Assembly (NCBI RefSeq): GCF_020833685.1 | Contig: NZ_JACKZY010000004.1 | Location: forward strand, 248,001 to 312,000 | DNA: 64,000 nucleotides | Reading direction: 5' to 3' | From: Nitratireductor sp. B36 | GTDB lineage: Bacteria > Pseudomonadota > Alphaproteobacteria > Rhizobiales > Rhizobiaceae | Shown: piece after piece, positions 7,828 to 18,820 of the stretch | Numbering within the stretch: the first letter of the stretch is position 1 | How the letters are laid out: each line of letters opens with the position of its first letter | Position numbers and translations under genes: made by a program | The notes under the pieces: model-generated | What the model was told of the DNA's origin: nothing | Seen by the model: the letters and a program-made list of their open reading frames with translations, nothing else | Databases searched by the model: none

Positions 7828-7845
7828 GCCGCGCTCACGCGCGGC
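7828..7845. repeat. GC-rich hairpin at the right edge of the AT-rich island
   Basis: GCCGCGC, TCAC, GCGCGGC: the same 7-base arms as at 5663-5680. It lies just past the maeB stop (minus strand) and marks the return to host-like base composition. It has no T-run, so it is not a classical terminator. Confidence 0.75.
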
Positions 7846-7872
7846 CCCATAGAATCTCGCCGCTGTCACAGC

Positions 7873-10158
7873 TCAAACCGCCGCATTATAAGCCGCAATC
7901 GCCGCCATGTTCACGATATCGGAATCCTTCGCGTTGAGCGAAACCACCTGAACAGACTTGTTCAGCCCCACCAGAAGCGGGCCGATGACGGTGGAGCCGC
8001 CCAGTTCCTGAAGCATCTTCGTGGAGATGGAGGCGGAGTGGAAGGCGGGCATGACCAGCACGTTGGCCGGGCCCGACAGGCGGCAGAAGGGATATTGCTG
8101 CATCAGGCTCGGGTTCAGCGCCACATCGGCGGCCATCTCGCCATCATATTCGAAATCGACCCGGCGCTTGTCGAGGATCTTCACCGCCTCCTGCACACGC
8201 TCGGAACGTTCGCCCGGCGGGTGGCCGAAGGTGGAGTAGGCGAGCATCGCCACGCGCGGTTCATAGCCCATGCGGCGGGCCTGTCCGGCGGCCTCCTCGG
8301 CAATGTCGGCCAGCTCCTCGGAATTGGGCATGTCGTGCACCGCCGTATCGGCCACGAGCACGGTGCGCCCGCGGCACAGCGCCAGCGTGACGCCGATCAC
8401 CCGGTGGCCGGGGCGCGCGTCGATCACGCGGCGCACATCGTCGAGCACGGTGGAATAGTTGCGCGTCACGCCGCTCACCATCGCATCCGCATCGCCCAGC
8501 GCCACCATGGTTGCGGCGAAATGGTTGCGGTCGTTGTTGATCAGGCGCTGCGCATCGCGGAAGAGATAGCCCTTCCGCTGCAGGCGCTCATAAAGATAGT
8601 CGGCATAGATGCTGTTGCGGCGCGAAAGCCGCGCATTGATGATCTCGATGCCGGATTTGGAAAGATCGACGCCCGCCTGCCGCGCCGTCTCGCGGATCTG
8701 CTCCTCCCGGCCGAGAAGAATGGCGGTGCCAAGCTTCTGGTTCACATAGGAGGCGGCAGCCCGCATCACCTGTTCTTCCTCGCCCTCGGCAAAGACCACG
8801 CGCTTGGGCTGGCGGCGCACCCGGTCGTAGATGCGCTGGAGCGTCGAGGCGAGCGGGTCGCGGCGGGCCGAAAGCTCGTTTTCGTATTTCTGCATGTCGA
8901 GGATGGGGCGACGGGCAACGCCTGAACCCATCGCCGCCTTTGCGACAGCCACCGGCACCGCCGAGATGAGGCGCGGATCGAACGGCACGGGGATGATGTA
9001 GTTGGGGCCGTATTTGGGGCGGTTGCCCTGATAGGCGGCCGCCACATCGTCCGGCACGTCCTTGCGGGCAAGCTCGGCCAGCGCCTCGGCGGCGGCCACC
9101 TTCATCGCGTCGTTGATGGTGGTCGCGCGCACATCGAGCGCGCCACGGAAGATATAGGGGAAGCCGAGAACGTTGTTCACCTGGTTGGGATAGTCCGAGC
9201 GGCCCGTCGCCATGATGGCGTCGGTGCGGATTTCGGCCACTTCCTCCGGCGTGATCTCCGGGTCGGGATTGGCCATGGCGAAGATGATCGGGTTTTTCGC
9301 CATGGACTGCACCATGGCCGGCGTCAGCGCGCCCTTGGCCGAAAGGCCGAAAAACACATCCGCCCCTTCCAGCGCCTCGGCCAGCGTGCGCTTGTCGGTT
9401 TCGACGGCATGGGCGGATTTCCACTGGTTCATGCCTTCCTCGCGGCCCTTGTAGACCACGCCCTTCGTGTCGCAGAGGAAGACGTTTTCCGGCGCAAGGC
9501 CAAGCGATTTGGCAAGCTCGATACAGGCAATGCCGGCAGCCCCCGCGCCATTGCAGACAAGCTTGGTCGTCTTGATATCGCGGTCGGTGAGGTGCAGCGC
9601 GTTGATGAGGCCGGCAAGCGCGATGATCGCCGTGCCATGCTGGTCGTCATGAAAGACGGGAATGTCCATCAGCTCGCGCAACTGGCTTTCGATGATGAAG
9701 CATTCAGGCGCCTTGATGTCTTCCAGATTGATGCCGCCGAAGGAGGGGCCGAGCAGCTTGACGCAGTTGACGAAGGCGTCGGCGTCTTCCGTGTCGACCT
9801 CGAGATCGATGGAATCCACATCGGCAAAACGCTTGAAGAGGACGGACTTGCCCTCCATCACCGGCTTGGAGGCAAGCGCGCCCAGATTGCCGAGGCCAAG
9901 GATCGCCGTGCCGTTGGAGATGACGGCCACCATATTGCCGCGCGTCGTGTAGTCGAAGGCGCGGCTCGGGTCTTCGGCAATGGCCTGAACGGGCACGGCC
10001 ACGCCCGGAGAATAGGCGAGTGACAGGTCGCGCTGTGTCGCCATCGGCTTTGTGGGGGTGATTTCCAGCTTGCCGGGTCTGCCGGATGAGTGGAAGTCCA
10101 GCGCTTCCTGCGGGCTGACGGATGGTCCCTGACGTTCGGACTTTTTATCGTTGGGCAT
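7873..10158 (-). CDS. maeB: NADP-dependent malic enzyme with C-terminal phosphotransacetylase-like domain
   Basis: 761 residues from the ATG at 10158 (MPNDKK). GGAGG lies 12 bases upstream; a frame-open ATG at 10230 lacks a ribosome site. The N-terminal 430 residues are malic enzyme: KPVMEGKSVLFKRFADVD, NLEDIKAPECF, FHDDQHGTA, NGAGAAGIA and FAMANPDPEI. The rest (about 440-761) resembles phosphate acetyltransferase (VRRQPKRVVFAEGEEEQVMRAA, LIGPLLVG) and is regulatory, not catalytic, in rhizobial enzymes. It converts malate to pyruvate and CO2 with NADPH. Divergent from mutS. Confidence 0.93.
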   Translation of the reverse strand: MPNDKKSERQGPSVSPQEALDFHSSGRPGKLEITPTKPMATQRDLSLAYSPGVAVPVQAIAEDPSRAFDYTTRGNMVAVISNGTAILGLGNLGALASKPVMEGKSVLFKRFADVDSIDLEVDTEDADAFVNCVKLLGPSFGGINLEDIKAPECFIIESQLRELMDIPVFHDDQHGTAIIALAGLINALHLTDRDIKTTKLVCNGAGAAGIACIELAKSLGLAPENVFLCDTKGVVYKGREEGMNQWKSAHAVETDKRTLAEALEGADVFFGLSAKGALTPAMVQSMAKNPIIFAMANPDPEITPEEVAEIRTDAIMATGRSDYPNQVNNVLGFPYIFRGALDVRATTINDAMKVAAAEALAELARKDVPDDVAAAYQGNRPKYGPNYIIPVPFDPRLISAVPVAVAKAAMGSGVARRPILDMQKYENELSARRDPLASTLQRIYDRVRRQPKRVVFAEGEEEQVMRAAASYVNQKLGTAILLGREEQIRETARQAGVDLSKSGIEIINARLSRRNSIYADYLYERLQRKGYLFRDAQRLINNDRNHFAATMVALGDADAMVSGVTRNYSTVLDDVRRVIDARPGHRVIGVTLALCRGRTVLVADTAVHDMPNSEELADIAEEAAGQARRMGYEPRVAMLAYSTFGHPPGERSERVQEAVKILDKRRVDFEYDGEMAADVALNPSLMQQYPFCRLSGPANVLVMPAFHSASISTKMLQELGGSTVIGPLLVGLNKSVQVVSLNAKDSDIVNMAAIAAYNAAV

Positions 10159-10323
10159 GTCGGCTTGTTTCCTCCGGGAGACGGGCTCTGGCTTATGCTT
10201 TCTGTGGAGTTTTGCCAGTGACGGGTGCATAAGGCTACACTTTTGCCCAGTAAATGGCCAAGCAGATTGAAGCTGTTGATTTGAAGCCAGTACAAAGCCA
10301 ATTCAAAGGCTGGGAGCCCTTCC

Positions 10324-13032
10324 TTGAACGACGAAACGCCCATGCGCCACAACGCAATGCAGGCCGCTGCCGGGGCAACGCCCATGATGGCGCAATATAT
10401 CGAGATCAAGACGGCCAATCCCGATTCGCTCCTGTTTTACCGCATGGGCGATTTCTACGAGCTGTTCTTCGAGGATGCGGAGATTGCCAGCCGCGCGCTT
10501 GGCATCACGCTCACCAAGCGCGGTAAGCATCAGGGCGACGACATTCCCATGTGCGGCGTGCCGGTGCATGCGGCAGACGATTATCTGCAAAAGCTGATCG
10601 GCCTTGGCCATCGCGTCGCCGTCTGCGAGCAGATGGAAGATCCCGCCGAGGCCAAGAAGCGCGGCTCGAAATCCGTGGTAAAGCGCGATGTGATCCGGCT
10701 GGTCACGCCGGGCACCATCACCGAGGAAAAGCTGCTCGACCCATCCGAGGCCAATTATTTGATGGCGCTTGGCCGGGTGAAAGGCGGGGATGATAGTCTG
10801 GCGCTCGCCTGGATCGATATTTCCACCGGCGCGTTCCGCGTTGCGCCCACGCGGCCGGACCGGCTTCTGGCCGATGTGCTGCGCATCGATCCGCGTGAAC
10901 TGATCGTGCCCGAGGCCGTCTATTATGACGAGGCCTTCCGGCCTGCCTTCGACGTGCTGGGGCGGGTGGCCAATCCGCAGCCGGCGAACCTGTTCGATTC
11001 CGCATCCGCCGAAATGCGCCTGACGCGCTTTTATGGCGTGGCGACGCTGGAAGGCTTTGGCCGTTATTCCCGCGCCGAGCTTTCGGCCATTTCCGGTGCT
11101 GTCGCCTATGTGGAGAAGACCCAGAAGGCAGAGCGTCCGCCGCTTGGCCGTCCGGAGCGCGACGATGAGGGCGCGAGCCTCTTCATCGACCCGGCCACCC
11201 GCGCCAATCTGGAGCTTGGCCGGACGCTTTCGGGCAGCCGCGATGGCAGCCTTGCCAAAGCCATCGACCGCACGGTGACGGGCGCGGGGAGCCGGCTTCT
11301 CTTCGAGCGGCTCATGTCGCCGCTCACCGACCCGGAAGCGATTGGCGGGCGGCTTGATGCGGTCTCGTTTTTCCTTGCCGAGCCGGGCCTGCGCGAGGAT
11401 GTGCGCAGGCTTTTGAAAGGTGTGCCGGACATTGCCCGCGCGCTCTCGCGGCTGGCGCTCAACCGTGGCGGCCCGCGCGATCTCGGCGCACTCGCCTCCG
11501 GCTTCGAGGCCGCGCATGGCGTGGCGGAGCTGCTTCAGGGCAAGGACGCGCCTGCGGAGATCGCCGGGGCGCTGTCGGGTATTGCCGGCCTGCCCATGGA
11601 GTTTGCCGCCCATCTGTCGCGCGCGCTGGCGGATGAGCTTCCGCTCTTGAAGCGCGATGGCGGTTTCATCTGCGCTGGCTACAATGACGAGCTCGATGAA
11701 ATGCGTGCGCTGCGCGACCAGTCGCGCCGGGTGATCGCCGGGATGGAGCGGCAGCTTGCCGAGGAGACGGGCGTCAAGTCGCTCAAGATCCGGCACAACA
11801 ATGTGCTTGGCTATTATATCGAGGTCACGGCCAACAATGCCGGCGTGATGAATGGCACGGACGAGGCCAAGGCGCGCTTCATCCACCGCCAGACCATGGC
11901 CAACGCCATGCGCTTCACCACAACGGAACTGGCGGAGCTGGAAACGAAAATCGCCAACGCCGCCGACCGGGCCTTGCAGATCGAGCTTGGCGTGTTTGAG
12001 CAATTGTTGTCCGAAGCCGTTGCTTCCGCTGACTGCATCCGCGCTGCCGCTGATGCTTTGGCTGTGCTCGATGTTTCAGCGGCCCTCGCCGAGCTTGCGG
12101 AAGCGGAAAACTACTGCCGCCCGCAGGTGGATGACAGTCTCGATTTTCACATTGAGGGCGGGCGTCACCCGGTGGTGGAGCAGGCGTTGCGCAAGCAGCT
12201 TGCTGAGCCTTTCGTCGCCAATGACTGCGATCTCTCGCCGACAGGTGGGGAAGAGGCCGGCGCGATCTGGCTTCTGACCGGTCCGAACATGGGCGGTAAA
12301 TCGACCTTTTTGCGCCAGAACGCACTCATTGCAGTCATGGCGCAGATGGGCTCCTTCGTGCCGGCGTCCGTTGCCCGCATCGGCGTGGTGGACCGCCTCT
12401 TCAGCCGCGTCGGCGCATCTGATGATCTGGCGCGTGGCCGCTCGACCTTCATGGTCGAGATGGTGGAGACGGCGGCGATCCTCAATCAGGCAGGGCCCCG
12501 CGCGCTGGTGATCCTTGATGAGATTGGCCGCGGCACAGCCACTTTTGATGGTTTGTCCATTGCCTGGGCGGCGGTTGAATATCTGCATGAACAAAACCGC
12601 TGCCGGGCGCTCTTCGCCACCCATTTCCACGAGATGACCGCGCTTTCGGAAAAACTCGGACGGCTCTCCAATGTCACCATGCGGGTGAAGGAATTCGAGG
12701 GCGACGTGGTGTTCCTGCACGAGGTGGGACGCGGCGCGGCTGACCGTTCCTATGGCGTGCAGGTGGCGCGGCTCGCCGGTCTGCCGCATGCGGTGGTGGA
12801 GCGCGCGCGCGAGGTGCTCCAGCAGCTTGAGGAAGGCGAGACCTCCGGCAAGGCGTCGAAACTGATCGACGATCTGCCGCTTTTCTCGGTGGCGGCGAAG
12901 CAGGAAGCGAAAGCGTCGAAGACGCCGGATCGCCTCGGCGAGGAACTGCTGGCGATCAACCCTGATGACATGACACCGCGTGAAGCGCTGGAGGCGCTCT
13001 ATCGGCTGAAGCAGCTTGCTGGGGAGAAATAG
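10324..13032 (+). CDS. mutS: DNA mismatch repair protein MutS
   Basis: 902 residues. N-terminal mismatch-binding domain with the Phe-X-Glu type motif in [15 protein letters not shown]; connector, lever and clamp regions; ATPase with Walker A GPNMGGKS at 653-660, then [30 protein letters not shown] (Walker B) and FATHFHEMT. It recognises mispairs and recruits MutL. The TTG at 10324 is preferred because GGGAG lies at 10312-10316; an ATG at 10342 (MRHNAM) is possible. The gene stands alone between maeB and the Rsm22-like gene. Confidence 0.97.
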   Translation: MNDETPMRHNAMQAAAGATPMMAQYIEIKTANPDSLLFYRMGDFYELFFEDAEIASRALGITLTKRGKHQGDDIPMCGVPVHAADDYLQKLIGLGHRVAVCEQMEDPAEAKKRGSKSVVKRDVIRLVTPGTITEEKLLDPSEANYLMALGRVKGGDDSLALAWIDISTGAFRVAPTRPDRLLADVLRIDPRELIVPEAVYYDEAFRPAFDVLGRVANPQPANLFDSASAEMRLTRFYGVATLEGFGRYSRAELSAISGAVAYVEKTQKAERPPLGRPERDDEGASLFIDPATRANLELGRTLSGSRDGSLAKAIDRTVTGAGSRLLFERLMSPLTDPEAIGGRLDAVSFFLAEPGLREDVRRLLKGVPDIARALSRLALNRGGPRDLGALASGFEAAHGVAELLQGKDAPAEIAGALSGIAGLPMEFAAHLSRALADELPLLKRDGGFICAGYNDELDEMRALRDQSRRVIAGMERQLAEETGVKSLKIRHNNVLGYYIEVTANNAGVMNGTDEAKARFIHRQTMANAMRFTTTELAELETKIANAADRALQIELGVFEQLLSEAVASADCIRAAADALAVLDVSAALAELAEAENYCRPQVDDSLDFHIEGGRHPVVEQALRKQLAEPFVANDCDLSPTGGEEAGAIWLLTGPNMGGKSTFLRQNALIAVMAQMGSFVPASVARIGVVDRLFSRVGASDDLARGRSTFMVEMVETAAILNQAGPRALVILDEIGRGTATFDGLSIAWAAVEYLHEQNRCRALFATHFHEMTALSEKLGRLSNVTMRVKEFEGDVVFLHEVGRGAADRSYGVQVARLAGLPHAVVERAREVLQQLEEGETSGKASKLIDDLPLFSVAAKQEAKASKTPDRLGEELLAINPDDMTPREALEALYRLKQLAGEK

Positions 13033-13046
13033 GCTGCGCTACCAAT

Positions 13047-14006
13047 CTAAAGCACATCGCCCCAGTCGGCCTTGCGGGCGGCCTTGAAGGTGCGGCCTTC
13101 GCGGCGGGTGACGAGGCGGTCGTCCAGCGCGCCGTCGCTGGTGCACAGTTTCAGGCGCACCATGCCGCTTGCCGTTTTCGGTGGGGCGAGCACGCGGGAG
13201 GGGCCCTCGTCGGGCTTGTGGCGAGACACCGCCAGATAGCTGAATTTTTCATCCTCCCACGGCACCTCGCCGCCTTTGGCAGTGCGGTGCAGGCGCGAGC
13301 GGGCGACGCGGCGGGAGAAATGACACCAGTCGGGCGCTGCCACCGGGCAGGGCGCGTGATGCGGGCAGGGGGCGAGAATGTGGCCGCCAAGGGCGATGAG
13401 CCGGTCGCGTGCGGCAAGAATGCGCTGCCACCCGGCAGGAGTGCCCGGCTCCACGATCACCAGCGTGTCGGCGGTCAGGGCCCAGAGACGGTCGATCAGC
13501 GTATCGCGTACCGCCGGAGCAAGCTCGTCCAGAACATAGCAGAGCGTCACGAGGTCGGCGGGCGCGATGTCCGCAAGCCCGCTTTCCACACTGGCGGCAT
13601 GCCAGTTCGTGTCTATGGCGAGCGATCTTGCCAGCTCTGCTCCCGCCTCGCGCATGGCAGCGCTCGTTTCGACCAGCGTTGCGGTATCGAGCTCCGGCCA
13701 TTCCGCGCGAGCAGCCCAGAGCGCGGTGCCCGGGCCGGCGCCCACATCGAGCATGCGCGATGGCGCAAAATCCTCACGCCGTGCTGCGGTCTCCGCCAGG
13801 CACTGGCGCACCGCGGCATAGGTGGCGGGCAGGCGGGTTGCCAGATAGGCTTTTGCAGCCAGCGCATCGCCCACATGCAGGCTTCCGTCACGGGTTTCGG
13901 CGCGATAGCGCTTTGACAGGCGCTGGGCAGCATCCTGTATCTGGGAAAGCGGCGTGCCCTCCAGATATGCGTCGACTGCCTGGCGCAGCGGGGCGGGAAG
14001 CTCCAT
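13047..14006 (-). CDS. Rsm22-family (mitochondrial-ribosome-associated type) methyltransferase
   Basis: 319 residues from the ATG at 14006 (MELPAPLRQAV). A SAM-binding core is clear: RMLDVGAGPGTALWAA, then DLVTLCYVLDEL and VIVEPGTPAGW. Downstream, CPHHAPCPVAAPDWCHFS provides a cysteine set that fits the iron-sulphur cluster described in Rsm22 proteins. Family members act in small-subunit ribosome assembly; the bacterial substrate is not settled. The open frame extends 28 codons upstream to 14090 but without a recognisable N-terminus. Convergent with mutS and divergent from glnD. Confidence 0.85.
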   Translation of the reverse strand: MELPAPLRQAVDAYLEGTPLSQIQDAAQRLSKRYRAETRDGSLHVGDALAAKAYLATRLPATYAAVRQCLAETAARREDFAPSRMLDVGAGPGTALWAARAEWPELDTATLVETSAAMREAGAELARSLAIDTNWHAASVESGLADIAPADLVTLCYVLDELAPAVRDTLIDRLWALTADTLVIVEPGTPAGWQRILAARDRLIALGGHILAPCPHHAPCPVAAPDWCHFSRRVARSRLHRTAKGGEVPWEDEKFSYLAVSRHKPDEGPSRVLAPPKTASGMVRLKLCTSDGALDDRLVTRREGRTFKAARKADWGDVL

Positions 14007-14140
14007 TTGAAACCCGTGTGCTTTCTGTGCGAAACCTCTGCGACATAGCGGCCGGGTGTCTGTGCTGCAACCGCAGTTTTTGACAGCCATTTCGCAGCGG
14101 GCGAAAACAGGCTATACAGCGCCGCCAATTCGGGAAACTC

Positions 14141-16939
14141 ATGGCCAAGGTTCCACTTAAGCTCGATCAGATCATAGACGGCACCGCGCTGCGTGCCGAA
14201 CTATCAGCCTTTGCCGAAGAGACGAGCGGTCCGGAGCAGCGCTCGAAGATTATGAAGGCGCTGAAGGCGCGCATAGCGGAAGGCCGCAAGGCGGCCGAAA
14301 CCATGCTGATGAATGATGGCGGCGGCACGGCCTGCGCCGCGCGGCTTTCGCATCTCATGGATGTGATCATCTCCGAAGTGCAGCATTTTGCGGCGGCGCA
14401 TGTTTATCCGACGCAGAACCCGTCGTCGGCGGAGCGCCTGGCGATTGTGGCGGTCGGCGGCTATGGGCGCGGCACGCTGGCGCCCGGATCCGACATCGAT
14501 CTCCTTTTTCTCTTGCCCTACAAGCAGACGCCCTGGGGCGAGCAGATCGTGGAATATGTGCTCTACATGCTGTGGGACATGGGGCTGAAGGTCGGCCATG
14601 CCACCCGCAACATCGATGAGTGCATCCGCCAGGCGCGCACCGACATGACGATCCGCACCGCCGTTCTGGAAGCGCGCTTCATCTGCGGCGAGAAGCCACT
14701 CTATGAAGAAATGGTCGAGCGTTTCGACGAGGAAGTGGTCAAGGATACGGGCGCCGAATACAGCCAGGCCAAGCTCGCCGAGCGCGATTTGCGCCATGCC
14801 AAGGCGGGCGAGAGCCGTTATCTGGTCGAGCCCAATGTGAAGGACGGCAAGGGCGGCCTGCGTGACCTGCACACGCTGTTCTGGATCGGCAAATATTTTT
14901 ACCGCGTGCGCCGCGCGGAAGACCTGGTGGGGCAGGGCGTCTTCACCCGCAAGGAATATCTCCAGTTTCGCAAGGCGGAAGATTTTCTCTGGGCGGTGCG
15001 CTGCCACATGCACTTTCTCACCGGAAAGGCGGAAGAGCGGCTGCATTTCGATATTCAACGCGATATCGCAGAGCGGCTTGGCTATACAAGCCATCCCGGC
15101 CTGTCGGCGGTCGAGCGCTTCATGAAGCATTACTTCCTGACGGCCAAGGGCGTGGGCGACCTGACACGCATCTTCTGCGCGGCACTTGAGGAGGAACAGG
15201 GCAAGCATGTGCCCGGCTTCAACCGCTTCTTCATGAACTTTTCGCGCCGCCGCAGAAAACTTGCAGGCACCAGCGATTTCATCGTCGACAATCACCGCAT
15301 CAACGTGGCCGATGAAGGCGTGTTCGAGCGCGACCCGGTGAACCTGTTGCGGTTGTTCTGGTTCGCAGACCGGCACGGGCTCGAATATCACCCCGAGGCG
15401 CTGAAGCTGCTTACCCGTTCGCTCAAGCTGATCGACCGCAATCTGCGCCGCGACAAGGAGGCCAACCGCCTCTTCATGGATGTGCTGACATCCGACCGCG
15501 ATCCCGCGCTCAATATGCGCCGCATGAACGAGGCCGGCGTTCTGGGCAAGCTCATCCCCGATTTCAACAAGATCGTGGCGATGATGCAGTTCAACATGTA
15601 CCACCACTACACGGTCGACGAGCACCTCATCCGCTGCATCGGCGTCCTGTCCGAGATCGAGCATGGCGACGGCGAGAAGCTGCATCCGCTTTCCCATTCG
15701 CTGATGCCCTCGCTGAAGCCGTGGCGCGAAGTGCTCTACACGACGCTGCTCCTGCACGACATCGCCAAGGGAAGGCCGGAGGATCACTCCACGGCAGGTG
15801 CACGCATCGCCCGCAGGCTCTGCCCGCATATGGGGTTCGATCCCAAGGAAACGGAGATGATCGCCTGGCTGGTCGAGCATCATCTCGACATGTCCATGGT
15901 CGCCCAGACGCGCGATCTGAACGACCGCAAGACGATCCAGGACTTCGCCGACATGGTGCAGTCCGTGGAGCGGCTGAAGCTGCTTCTGGTGCTGACCGTC
16001 TGCGACATTCGCGGCGTCGGCCCCGGCGTGTGGAATGGCTGGAAGGGGCAGCTCCTGCGCACGCTCTATTACGAGACCGAAGTGCTTCTGACCGGTGGCT
16101 TCTCCGAAGCGCCGCGCTCCACCCGTGCAGACGAGGCGCGCCAGCGGCTGGCAGGCGCGCTTGAAGAGCACGGTTGGCCCGAAAAAGACATGGAGGACTA
16201 TCTCGATCTGCACTACTCGGCCTACCTGCTGGCCGTCGATCTGGATGATCAGATCCGTCACGCGGACTTTATTCGGGAGGCCGACAGGGAAGAGCGCCCG
16301 CTGGCAACGATGGTCAAGCCGCATACATTCGAGGCTGTGACGGAGATCACGGTGTTCGCGCCCGATCACCCGCGCCTCCTGTCGATCATCGCTGGCGCGT
16401 GCTCGGCGGCGGGAGCGAACATCGTCGATGCGCAGATTTTCACCACCACCCATGGCCGCGCGCTGGATACGATCCTGATCAACCGCGAATTCGATTTCGA
16501 TGCCGATGAGCGCCGCCGCGCCGAAAGCGTGCGCAAGCTTATCGAGGATGTGCTCTCGGGCAAATCCTATCTGCCCGACATGATCGAGAAGCGCGCGAAG
16601 CCACGCCGCGGCACCCGGGCATTCAGCGTCGAGCCGCGCGTGGAGATTGGCAACACCCTGTCGAACCGCTTCTCCGTCATCGAGGTCAAGGGGCTCGATC
16701 GTCCGGGGTTGCTTTCGGAAGTAACCGAAACGCTCTCCGACCTCTCGCTCGACATTGCCTCGGCACACATCACGACGTTTGGCGAAAAGGTGATCGACAC
16801 GTTTTACGTGACCGATCTCACCGGCCAGAAGATCGTTAGCACCGACAGGCTGGACACGATCCGTAAGGCCCTTTTGAAAACGCTGGAAAGCGGTGTCGAG
16901 CGACCGGCGAGAGGCAAGTCACGGGCGGCTGCCGAATGA
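14141..16939 (+). CDS. glnD: [Protein-PII] uridylyltransferase / uridylyl-removing enzyme
   Basis: 932 residues, usual length. Nucleotidyltransferase motif [19 protein letters not shown] near residues 106-124, GlnD-specific linker ([20 protein letters not shown]), an HD phosphohydrolase domain ([16 protein letters not shown], about 533-548) and two C-terminal ACT domains ([34 protein letters not shown]) that sense glutamine. It adds UMP to PII when glutamine is low and removes it when glutamine is high, controlling nitrogen assimilation. The next gene, murJ, is 250 bases away across an inverted repeat. Confidence 0.97.
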   Translation: MAKVPLKLDQIIDGTALRAELSAFAEETSGPEQRSKIMKALKARIAEGRKAAETMLMNDGGGTACAARLSHLMDVIISEVQHFAAAHVYPTQNPSSAERLAIVAVGGYGRGTLAPGSDIDLLFLLPYKQTPWGEQIVEYVLYMLWDMGLKVGHATRNIDECIRQARTDMTIRTAVLEARFICGEKPLYEEMVERFDEEVVKDTGAEYSQAKLAERDLRHAKAGESRYLVEPNVKDGKGGLRDLHTLFWIGKYFYRVRRAEDLVGQGVFTRKEYLQFRKAEDFLWAVRCHMHFLTGKAEERLHFDIQRDIAERLGYTSHPGLSAVERFMKHYFLTAKGVGDLTRIFCAALEEEQGKHVPGFNRFFMNFSRRRRKLAGTSDFIVDNHRINVADEGVFERDPVNLLRLFWFADRHGLEYHPEALKLLTRSLKLIDRNLRRDKEANRLFMDVLTSDRDPALNMRRMNEAGVLGKLIPDFNKIVAMMQFNMYHHYTVDEHLIRCIGVLSEIEHGDGEKLHPLSHSLMPSLKPWREVLYTTLLLHDIAKGRPEDHSTAGARIARRLCPHMGFDPKETEMIAWLVEHHLDMSMVAQTRDLNDRKTIQDFADMVQSVERLKLLLVLTVCDIRGVGPGVWNGWKGQLLRTLYYETEVLLTGGFSEAPRSTRADEARQRLAGALEEHGWPEKDMEDYLDLHYSAYLLAVDLDDQIRHADFIREADREERPLATMVKPHTFEAVTEITVFAPDHPRLLSIIAGACSAAGANIVDAQIFTTTHGRALDTILINREFDFDADERRRAESVRKLIEDVLSGKSYLPDMIEKRAKPRRGTRAFSVEPRVEIGNTLSNRFSVIEVKGLDRPGLLSEVTETLSDLSLDIASAHITTFGEKVIDTFYVTDLTGQKIVSTDRLDTIRKALLKTLESGVERPARGKSRAAAE

Positions 16940-16991
16940 GCGGAACGGCGGGGGAGGGAGCCTTGCAGGGCGGCGGCGGGAGCAGCGTTCC

Positions 16992-17118
16992 GGCATGGAT
17001 CCCCGGGTCAAGCCCGAGGATGACGAAGAGGAATGTTGTCCGCTTGCTCGCTTGTCTCGGGGCGCTCAGGCTTTCCATTGAGTTCGTCATCCTCGGGCTT
17101 GACCCGAGGATCCATGCC
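16992..17118. repeat. Long inverted repeat between glnD and murJ
   Basis: Arms at 16992-17027 and 17083-17118 are 36 bases each and match at 35 positions after reversal, with 55 bases between. Each arm carries the core TCGGGCTTGACCCGA type palindrome flanked by GGATCCATGCC and TTCGTCATCC. The unit is shared with 4589-4617. It can form a long hairpin in RNA and may end or attenuate glnD transcription, but there is no T-run. Confidence 0.85.
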
Positions 17119-17189
17119 AGCGCATCTCAGCATCGCAATTCTATGGACTGCAGCCCCCATCCCGCCCCCAATTTCAGGTCTTCCTACCC

Positions 17190-18752
17190 ATGAGTCTCAT
17201 CGGAAAATTCGCCAGTGTCGGCAGCGCCACCATGGCAAGCCGCATCCTCGGCTTTGTGCGCGAAGCGCTGATTGCCGCCGCCATCGGTGTCGGCCCTGTA
17301 ACCGATGCATTCTACGCTGCATTCCGCTTTCCCAATCTCTTCCGCCGATTGTTCGCTGAAGGCGCGTTCAACACCGCCTTCATTCCATTGTTTGCAAAGG
17401 AGATGGAGGGCGGCGGCATTGAGGCGGCGCGGCGTTTTGGCGAAAATGTGCTCGCCGTTCTGGTCACGGTGCTTCTGCTGCTTTCCGCTGTGGCCATGCT
17501 GGCCATGCCCTTCCTCGTCTCCACCATCATCGCACCGGGTTTTGCCGACACGCCCGAGAAGTTCGATCTGACGGTGATCATGACGCGGATCATGTTCCCC
17601 TATCTGTTCTGCATGTCGCTCGTGGCCATGTTTTCCGGCATTCTGAATGCGATGCGCCACTATTTCCTGGCGGCATTGGTGCCGACGCTTCTCAACGTCA
17701 TTTTGATCGGGGTTCTGCTCGTCGCGCTTTTCTGGCAGTTTGACCCGCGCCAGACGGGCATCTGGCTTGCCTGGGGCGTGTTCGCCTCGGGTCTGGCGCA
17801 GCTTTTCTTTCTCATCCAGGGTGCGCGCCGCGCAGGCTACTCCATGCGGGTGCGGCGTCCGCGCCTCACGCCGGGTGTCAAACGCCTGCTTGTGCTCATG
17901 GCGCCGGCGCTTCTGACCGGCGGTATCATGCAGATCAATCTTCTGGTCGGGCAGATTATTGCCTCCACACAGGATAACGCCATCGGCCTCCTGAACTTCG
18001 CCGACCGCATCAACCAGTTGCCGCTCGGCGTCATCGGCATCGCCGTGGGTGTGGTGCTCCTGCCGGAGCTCTCACGCGCCCTGAAGGCCGGTGATCACGC
18101 GGATGCTCAGCATTTGCAGAACCGTTCCATGGAATTCGCGCTGGGGCTCACACTGCCAGCCGCCGTGGGGCTCATGGTGATGCCTGCACCAATCGTTGCG
18201 CTGCTTTATGAGCGCGGCCAGTTCACCGCGCTTGACACCGCAATGACGGCGGCGGCGCTCGCCGCCTTCGCCAGCGGCCTGCCGGCCTATGTGCTGACCA
18301 AGGTGTTTCAGCCCGCATTTTTTGCCCGCGAGGACATGAAAACACCCATGTGGTTCTCGCTGATCACGGTTGCGGTGAACATCGCGGCAAGCCTGTTGTT
18401 TTTCCCTGTATATGGTCATGTGGCCATCGCCGCCGCGACGGCGCTCTCTGCCTGGGTGAACGTGCTTCTTCTGGCCATTACCCTCTGGCGGCGGGGTGAT
18501 TTTCGCCCCTCGTCGCTCACTCTCCGCCGCATCGCCTTCATGCTGCTTGCGAGCGCGGTCATGGGGGCCGTTGTATGGGCGCTGCTTGCTGCGCTGCCCG
18601 GGTTCGTGGGGCACGATCTGTTGATCGTGCGTGTACTCACGGTTGTTGGCATCGTCCTACTGGCAGCCATTGCCTATTTCGGCGTGGCGCTCGCGACCGG
18701 CGGCATCGACCGGGCAGAACTGGCGCGTGTTCGGCGCAGACGCGGCAGATAA
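17190..18752 (+). CDS. murJ: Lipid II flippase MurJ (MviN family)
   Basis: 520 residues with about 14 membrane segments. The start MSLIGKFASVGSATMASRILGFVREALIAAA and the following TDAFYAAFRFPNLFRRLFAEGAFNTAFIP are diagnostic, including the conserved arginines (Arg19, Arg24 region) lining the central cavity. It flips the lipid-linked peptidoglycan precursor to the periplasmic face. Placement after glnD is a common alphaproteobacterial order, and trpS, usp and nfu follow further on. Confidence 0.96.
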   Translation: MSLIGKFASVGSATMASRILGFVREALIAAAIGVGPVTDAFYAAFRFPNLFRRLFAEGAFNTAFIPLFAKEMEGGGIEAARRFGENVLAVLVTVLLLLSAVAMLAMPFLVSTIIAPGFADTPEKFDLTVIMTRIMFPYLFCMSLVAMFSGILNAMRHYFLAALVPTLLNVILIGVLLVALFWQFDPRQTGIWLAWGVFASGLAQLFFLIQGARRAGYSMRVRRPRLTPGVKRLLVLMAPALLTGGIMQINLLVGQIIASTQDNAIGLLNFADRINQLPLGVIGIAVGVVLLPELSRALKAGDHADAQHLQNRSMEFALGLTLPAAVGLMVMPAPIVALLYERGQFTALDTAMTAAALAAFASGLPAYVLTKVFQPAFFAREDMKTPMWFSLITVAVNIAASLLFFPVYGHVAIAAATALSAWVNVLLLAITLWRRGDFRPSSLTLRRIAFMLLASAVMGAVVWALLAALPGFVGHDLLIVRVLTVVGIVLLAAIAYFGVALATGGIDRAELARVRRRRGR

Positions 18753-18820
18753 GCCCCCCAATTAACCGAATGCGAAGGCGCTGCTGATAGCATGCCCTTC
18801 GCAACATCGGGGGGAGAAGC

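Noticed and set aside
5657-7872. Integrase, transposase or tRNA attachment site for the AT-rich island
   Set aside because: No tRNA gene, recombinase fragment or direct repeat was found at either edge; only the two hairpins with equal arms are seen.
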